Assembly: GCA_029260575.1 (NCBI GenBank)
Contig: JAJDDB010000004.1
Span: forward strand, 62,001-126,000
Direction of reading: 5' to 3'
Length of the DNA stretch: 64,000 nucleotides
Source: Phycisphaerales bacterium
GTDB taxonomy: Bacteria > Planctomycetota > Phycisphaerae > Phycisphaerales > SM1A02
Shown here: positions 60,468 to 64,000 of the stretch, piece by piece
How the letters are laid out: every line of letters begins with the position of its first letter
How positions within the stretch are numbered: the first letter of the stretch is position 1
The notes under the pieces: model-generated
Databases searched by the model: none
The model's input: the letters and a program-made list of their open reading frames with translations, nothing else
What the model was told of the DNA's origin: nothing
Made by a program: the position numbers and the translations under genes

Positions 60468-61988
60468 TTAGCGTTGCTGGAGCTCTGCAGCGGTCTGTTG
60501 TTGCCAAAAGCGTTGTCCCTCAGCAAGACCTTCATGCAGCGGCTTGAGAAATTCCTCGAACTGCGCTGCTCGTTGGATAGAGGACTTGTACATCGGTTGG
60601 CGAACCTGGCTATAGCTCAACGTGGGCGATGTCCCTTTTTGGCTCCGCTCACCGGCCTTGTGGAACTGCAGGCAGTCATCGTGCCATGAGAGTCCACAGA
60701 AGTCGATAATGCGGCGTGTCCAGGGCTCCTGATCCTGAACGACGTCCTCGTAGTTCACACGCAGAATCGGGATGTCGAGCACTTCACTCCAGTGTTTCAT
60801 AAGGCGCTCGACGGCGCGATAGGCGATGCCGACTTCTCGAAGATCGGTGCTGTATGGATGCTGGGAGCCGAGGGGCGAGGTGTAACACGCAAAGCAGTTG
60901 TCGACGGCACTTCGCCGAAGGTCGATGACCTTGGCATTGGGGACGAGCATTTGTATTGCGCCAAGGTGCTTCCAGTTGCCCAGATACTTATCGGTGATTC
61001 GCGTAGAGGTCGGACTCTTGGCCCGCAGGTTATCGAGGTATCTCTGGCTGAGCAGATCGACATCTTTCTGATTCATGTCGGTCACAACGTCTGGATATTC
61101 AAGTGTGGACCCGATGGCGAGCGCCGCGTCCTGGGTGACGCGGGACATGTAGTTGACTTCGCCGGCGGCGTGTGCTTCCGGATGGGCGGCAATGATGCGT
61201 TCGATCATGGTGCTGCCCGAGCGAGGGCGGCTGACGACGAAGACCGGCAATTCTGAATTCGTCGTCGCGCGGGGCAAGCGTTTGACGTTCTCGCGTGAGA
61301 AAACCTGCATCAACTTTTTGACGAGATCAATCATCTCGCTCGTATCACGGCGCGACTCTTCAGAATCATTGGCCATCTTGAATGCCTCGAAAGCCTTGTC
61401 GGGAACCTCGAGCTTTTCGAATGCCAGACCGATCCTGTACAGCAAACCGCATCGAGTCTGACGGGGCATCGCTCTATTGTTGACATGCCGTATGCCGATG
61501 CGCACGACTTCCTTGTAATTTCGAAGGTTTGATTGCAGCGTCGTATAGGCAATCGCGATCTCGTAATTCTCCTTGCCAGAATCGACGATTGGCTTGAGCA
61601 GCCGTTCAGCCCGCTTGTTTTCCCCGTTGACGATGTAGCAGTGTGCGAGCCCGGCGGTCACCTTTGGATTGTCCGGAGAGATCCTCCGAGCTTTGTCAAA
61701 GTGCGACAATGCACCACGGGAATCGCCCTGGTGATGAAGCCATTGCGCAAGGCGAACACGCTTGCCAATGTCCTTCGGATAATGCCGTACGTATCGCTTG
61801 AGAAGGTCAATGGCCTCTTTGCGGTGCTTCTCTTCCCAATTGATCTCAGCAAGTAGGGATATGGCTTCCGGCGACTTGGGATTCATGTTCAGAAGGTGCG
61901 CGCATGCTTCGCGTGCATCAACATGACGCTGCTCGTGAAAGCACAGTTGGGCCTGTCGGACGATGTTGGCATATTGAATTGAACTCAT
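60468..61988 (-). CDS. TPR-sulfotransferase fusion protein
   Basis: 506 residues from ATG 61988. Residues about 5-230 are TPR-like repeats (HVDAREACAHLLNMNPKSPEA, HRKEAIDLLKRYVRHYPKD, DSRGALSHFDKARRISPDN, VPDKAFEAFKMANDSEES). The sulfotransferase domain begins PVFVVSRPRSGSTMIERIIA (PAPS 5'-phosphosulfate loop), with KVIDLRRSAVDNCFACYTSPLGS as the 3'-phosphate region and a C-terminal helical end (SSIQRAAQFEEFLKPLHEGL). This TPR-sulfotransferase layout is frequent in marine proteobacteria and planctomycetes, and substrates are mostly unknown. A remnant of a related sulfotransferase C-terminus lies 100 bases upstream. Confidence 0.9.
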   Translation of the reverse strand: MSSIQYANIVRQAQLCFHEQRHVDAREACAHLLNMNPKSPEAISLLAEINWEEKHRKEAIDLLKRYVRHYPKDIGKRVRLAQWLHHQGDSRGALSHFDKARRISPDNPKVTAGLAHCYIVNGENKRAERLLKPIVDSGKENYEIAIAYTTLQSNLRNYKEVVRIGIRHVNNRAMPRQTRCGLLYRIGLAFEKLEVPDKAFEAFKMANDSEESRRDTSEMIDLVKKLMQVFSRENVKRLPRATTNSELPVFVVSRPRSGSTMIERIIAAHPEAHAAGEVNYMSRVTQDAALAIGSTLEYPDVVTDMNQKDVDLLSQRYLDNLRAKSPTSTRITDKYLGNWKHLGAIQMLVPNAKVIDLRRSAVDNCFACYTSPLGSQHPYSTDLREVGIAYRAVERLMKHWSEVLDIPILRVNYEDVVQDQEPWTRRIIDFCGLSWHDDCLQFHKAGERSQKGTSPTLSYSQVRQPMYKSSIQRAAQFEEFLKPLHEGLAEGQRFWQQQTAAELQQR

Positions 61989-62089
61989 GACAACGTTGCC
62001 CTGTCTGCGGGGTTGCGTACTGTGATTGGAATTCTTGAGAGCCGAATCAGCATAGCCCGGCAATCAGAATCGTGGTAGTCGAATCCCAT

Positions 62090-62284
62090 TCACTCGCAGT
62101 CGTGCTGCTGCCTATACACGATGCCTTCAGTGAGGCCTTCGCGGAGGCGGTCACTGTGGGCGCTGTAGTGTTCGGCCCGACCGATGGAGGGTGGGTACAT
62201 CGGCCTGCGCACCCGATCGAAACTCTGCATCAGCGTGACGTTGCGTTGCGTGCTTTCGCCAGCGTCATAGAAGCGAAGGCAATC
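62090..62284 (-). pseudogene. Sulfotransferase C-terminal remnant
   Basis: The frame reads DCLRFYDAGESTQRNVTLMQ, then FDRVRRPMYPPSIGRAEHYS and LREGLTEG before a stop at 62090-62092. It aligns with the end of the TPR-sulfotransferase next door (DCLQFHKAGERSQKGTSPTL, YSQVRQPMYKSSIQRAAQFE, LHEGLAEG). An in-frame TGA lies a few codons upstream and no catalytic part is present, so only the last 65 codons survive. It sits between rho and the intact paralogue on the same strand. Confidence 0.78.
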
Positions 62285-62328
62285 GCGGCATCCTCATTCC
62301 TCATGCAGTGCTGCAGCAGCCAATCCCG

Positions 62329-63465
62329 TCAACCCTTGACAAGGTCTTCATTGGTCGGGAACCGCTTCAGCGCAGACAGCAACTGTTCGATTTGTCTCGG
62401 CGGGGGCATGTTGGTGAGGCGGCGCCGCAGCGCGGTGACTGTCTTCAGTTCGCGCTCGTCCATCAGCAGATGTTCTTTGCGCGTGCCCGAGGCAGCAAGG
62501 TTGATGGCAGGGTATAAGCGCTGTTCGGAAATGGAGCGGTCGAGAATCAGCTCCATGTTGCCGGTGCCTTTGAATTCCTCGAAGATGATCTGATCTGCCT
62601 TGGAGCCGGTGTCGACGAGGCACGAGGCAACGATCGTCAGCGAGCCGCCCTCTTCAGCTTTGCGGGCTGCGCCAAATAGTTGCTTGGGGACTTCAAGTGC
62701 GCGTGAATCCAGTCCGCCTGTCATCGTGCGCCCGCCCGAACCATACTTGCGCGAGACATTGAAAGCTCTACCCAGCCGGGTCAGCGAATCAAGCAATAGC
62801 ACAACATCGCGGCCGGCTTCGATCATGCGCTTGGCTCGCTCCACCGCAAGAATGCCCAGCGAGATGTGTCGCTCAGTGTCTTCATCATTGGAAGATGCAA
62901 GGACCTGAGCCGGCACATTGCGTTTGAAATCTGTGACTTCTTCGGGTCGTTCATCAATCAGCAGCGCGACCAGTTCGACGCCGGGGTGATTCTTTTTCAC
63001 TCCTTCTGCGATCTGCTGCAGAAGCATGGTTTTCCCTGCCTTGGGCGGCGAGACGATCAGCCCGCGAGTGCCGAAACCGATCGGGCAGAACAGATCGATC
63101 AATCGGCAGGCGGGGGGGCAGCCGGGATGTTCCAGCGTCAGCCGCGGCTGCGGGTCCAGCGGGGTGAGTTCTTCAAACCGCTTACGGGCTGAGAAGCTGT
63201 CCGGGTCCAGACCTTCGATCTGGATGACTTCCTCAACGACCGGCCGAGGCGGACGCCGTCGTCCACGCCGACGCCTGTTGCGTGTTGATTTGGTGACCAC
63301 GTTGACCTTGAGTTCCTGGCCCTGGCGGAGGTTGTAGCGCTCGGTGAGGTCGCTGGGGACGAACGGATCATCCGCGCCTTCGATGAGTCCGTCATCGAGT
63401 TGCCTGATTCGACCCTCGGCGCCGTTAGGCAGTTCGAGAATGCCGCTGAGCGTGCTTGTATCCAT
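62329..63465 (-). CDS. rho: Transcription termination factor Rho
   Basis: 378 residues from ATG 63465 (GTG 63534 would add 23). The RNA-binding cold-shock-like domain is near the start: GILELPNGAEGRIRQLD, DDPFVPSDLTERYNLRQGQEL. An Arg-rich insertion follows (RNRRRRGRRRPPRP). The ATPase domain has GTRGLIVSPPKAGKTMLLQQIA (Walker A), LLIDERPEEVTDF, DVVLLLDSLTRLGRAFN (Walker B), GGLDSRALEVPKQLFGAARKAEEGGSL (Q- and R-loops) and LLMDERELKTVTALRRRL. It is a hexameric RNA translocase. The N-terminal helical bundle of E. coli Rho is absent, making the protein short. Confidence 0.95.
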   Translation of the reverse strand: MDTSTLSGILELPNGAEGRIRQLDDGLIEGADDPFVPSDLTERYNLRQGQELKVNVVTKSTRNRRRRGRRRPPRPVVEEVIQIEGLDPDSFSARKRFEELTPLDPQPRLTLEHPGCPPACRLIDLFCPIGFGTRGLIVSPPKAGKTMLLQQIAEGVKKNHPGVELVALLIDERPEEVTDFKRNVPAQVLASSNDEDTERHISLGILAVERAKRMIEAGRDVVLLLDSLTRLGRAFNVSRKYGSGGRTMTGGLDSRALEVPKQLFGAARKAEEGGSLTIVASCLVDTGSKADQIIFEEFKGTGNMELILDRSISEQRLYPAINLAASGTRKEHLLMDERELKTVTALRRRLTNMPPPRQIEQLLSALKRFPTNEDLVKG

Positions 63466-63660
63466 GCGGTTCCAGCCGGAAACCTGCAGCCGTGACGCAG
63501 ACTCCGACGCCGCGTCGGTGTCATGACGACCCACTGGCTTGTGGTGCGTTTGAGTGTTTCAGATGCTCCAATGCCCGGCGATCGACTCGGTCAATCACAA
63601 CGGCGCCATCGGACAGTCAGAGTAGACCAGCAGCGCTGATGCCTGTCAAGCAACTGTCTG

Positions 63661-64000
63661 TCAGATATCGACCTGCGACCATGCACTGCTGATTCGTGCA
63701 GCCAGTTGGGCATTGCTCAGAAGCAGCGCAATGTTCGCTATAAGCGATCGGCCGTCCGTATTTCGCGCGACATGATCGAGCACAAATGGAGTGCGGGCGG
63801 CACCATGTATTGCCCGCTGGGTTGCTTCAGATTCGGCCTGCTGAACTGCTGTTTCCATTTCATCGGCGTCTGCTGCAAGAGCATCGGGCACGGGATTGAC
63901 AACAAGCACTGCGGAGTGCTGAGCGAGCAGTTTCCAGTGCGTGTGCATGTGCCGGGCGATTGCATCGACATCCGTACAGTGATGGCGCAGCGGCAGATCG
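63661..64000 (-). CDS. psuG: Pseudouridine-5'-phosphate glycosidase-like protein (C-terminal part)
   Basis: The gene runs off the right edge; 113 codons are visible. The sequence DAIARHMHTHWKLLAQHSAVLVVNPVPDAL matches the C-terminal region of PsuG, where the motif is usually NPIP. The helical end follows (AARTPFVLDHVARNTDGRSLIANIALLLSNAQLAARIS). In the family this last part packs over the active site; the enzyme splits pseudouridine 5'-phosphate to uracil and ribose 5-phosphate with Mn. The catalytic Lys and Glu/Asp residues lie outside the window. Confidence 0.82.
   Translation of the reverse strand, partial: DLPLRHHCTDVDAIARHMHTHWKLLAQHSAVLVVNPVPDALAADADEMETAVQQAESEATQRAIHGAARTPFVLDHVARNTDGRSLIANIALLLSNAQLAARISSAWSQVDI

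Overview
The window reads as chromosomal DNA of a planctomycete, most likely class Phycisphaerae. Four protein features point there. Two secreted proteins end in paired dockerin-like motifs of the type GDINGNGTVGIFDLL. One protein ends in a PEP-CTERM sorting tail (PAPGALALLGLAG followed by ARRRRK). A fibro-slime protein sits beside a protein built of DCNxNxxPDECD repeats. There is also a Ser/Thr kinase fused to a beta-propeller, and several HEAT, TPR and DUF1573 proteins. This assignment is inferred from domain style, not from a marker-gene tree. No phage, plasmid, IS element or CRISPR array is evident.

Layout. 1-0.9 kb: a partial endonuclease/phosphatase-like gene, tRNA-Asp with promoter and terminator, and a truncated kinase copy. 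0.9-12.8 kb (mostly minus strand): kinase, Tat-exported epimerase, PqqB-like hydrolase, alpha/alpha-toroid protein, ZntB-like transporter and an RND efflux pump with its adaptor. 13-17.6 kb: an Arg/Pro-rich secreted protein, then a heme peroxidase with a dockerin tail facing an ECF sigma/anti-sigma-like pair. 17.6-20.7 kb: two glycosyltransferases and a sulfotransferase. 20.7-33.8 kb: phenylacetyl-CoA catabolism genes (paaB-like double domain, paaA, thiolase, paaH, paaG, paaF, thioesterase). An FAD oxidase, a two-gene XhoI/PaeR7I-type restriction-modification system, an odd acyl-carrier-like gene and repeat arrays interrupt this group. 33.9-44.8 kb: alpha/beta hydrolase, DUF1573 lipoprotein, fumarase, sirtuin, HEAT and TPR proteins, rpsR, a class I glutamine amidotransferase-like hydrolase and DinB. 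45-48 kb: two convergent secreted proteins. 48-52.7 kb: M42 peptidase, YgfZ/GcvT-like protein, HMG-CoA lyase and a metallophosphoesterase. 52.7-57.4 kb: a diguanylate cyclase operon and murG-ftsW. 57.4-64 kb: miaB, a PEP-CTERM protein, a TPR-sulfotransferase, rho and the start of a psuG-like gene.

How the genes fit together. The paa block would open and beta-oxidise phenylacetyl-CoA to acetyl-CoA and succinyl-CoA, but paaC, paaE, paaK and paaZ are not here. HMG-CoA lyase and fumarase feed central carbon. The sirtuin carries the YxxR motif of acidic-acyl deacylases. The sulfotransferases and glycosyltransferases suggest sulfated surface glycans.

The least ordinary stretch is 23.5-24.4 kb. There an 11-unit, perfectly 21-bp-periodic array abuts an acyl-carrier-like gene whose halves appear in swapped order. 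Copies of two array units recur on its other side, followed by a 100-bp nested inverted repeat. Other rearrangement scars are a copied thiolase 5' end fused to a broken acetyltransferase, a truncated kinase beside tRNA-Asp, and a sulfotransferase C-terminal remnant beside rho.
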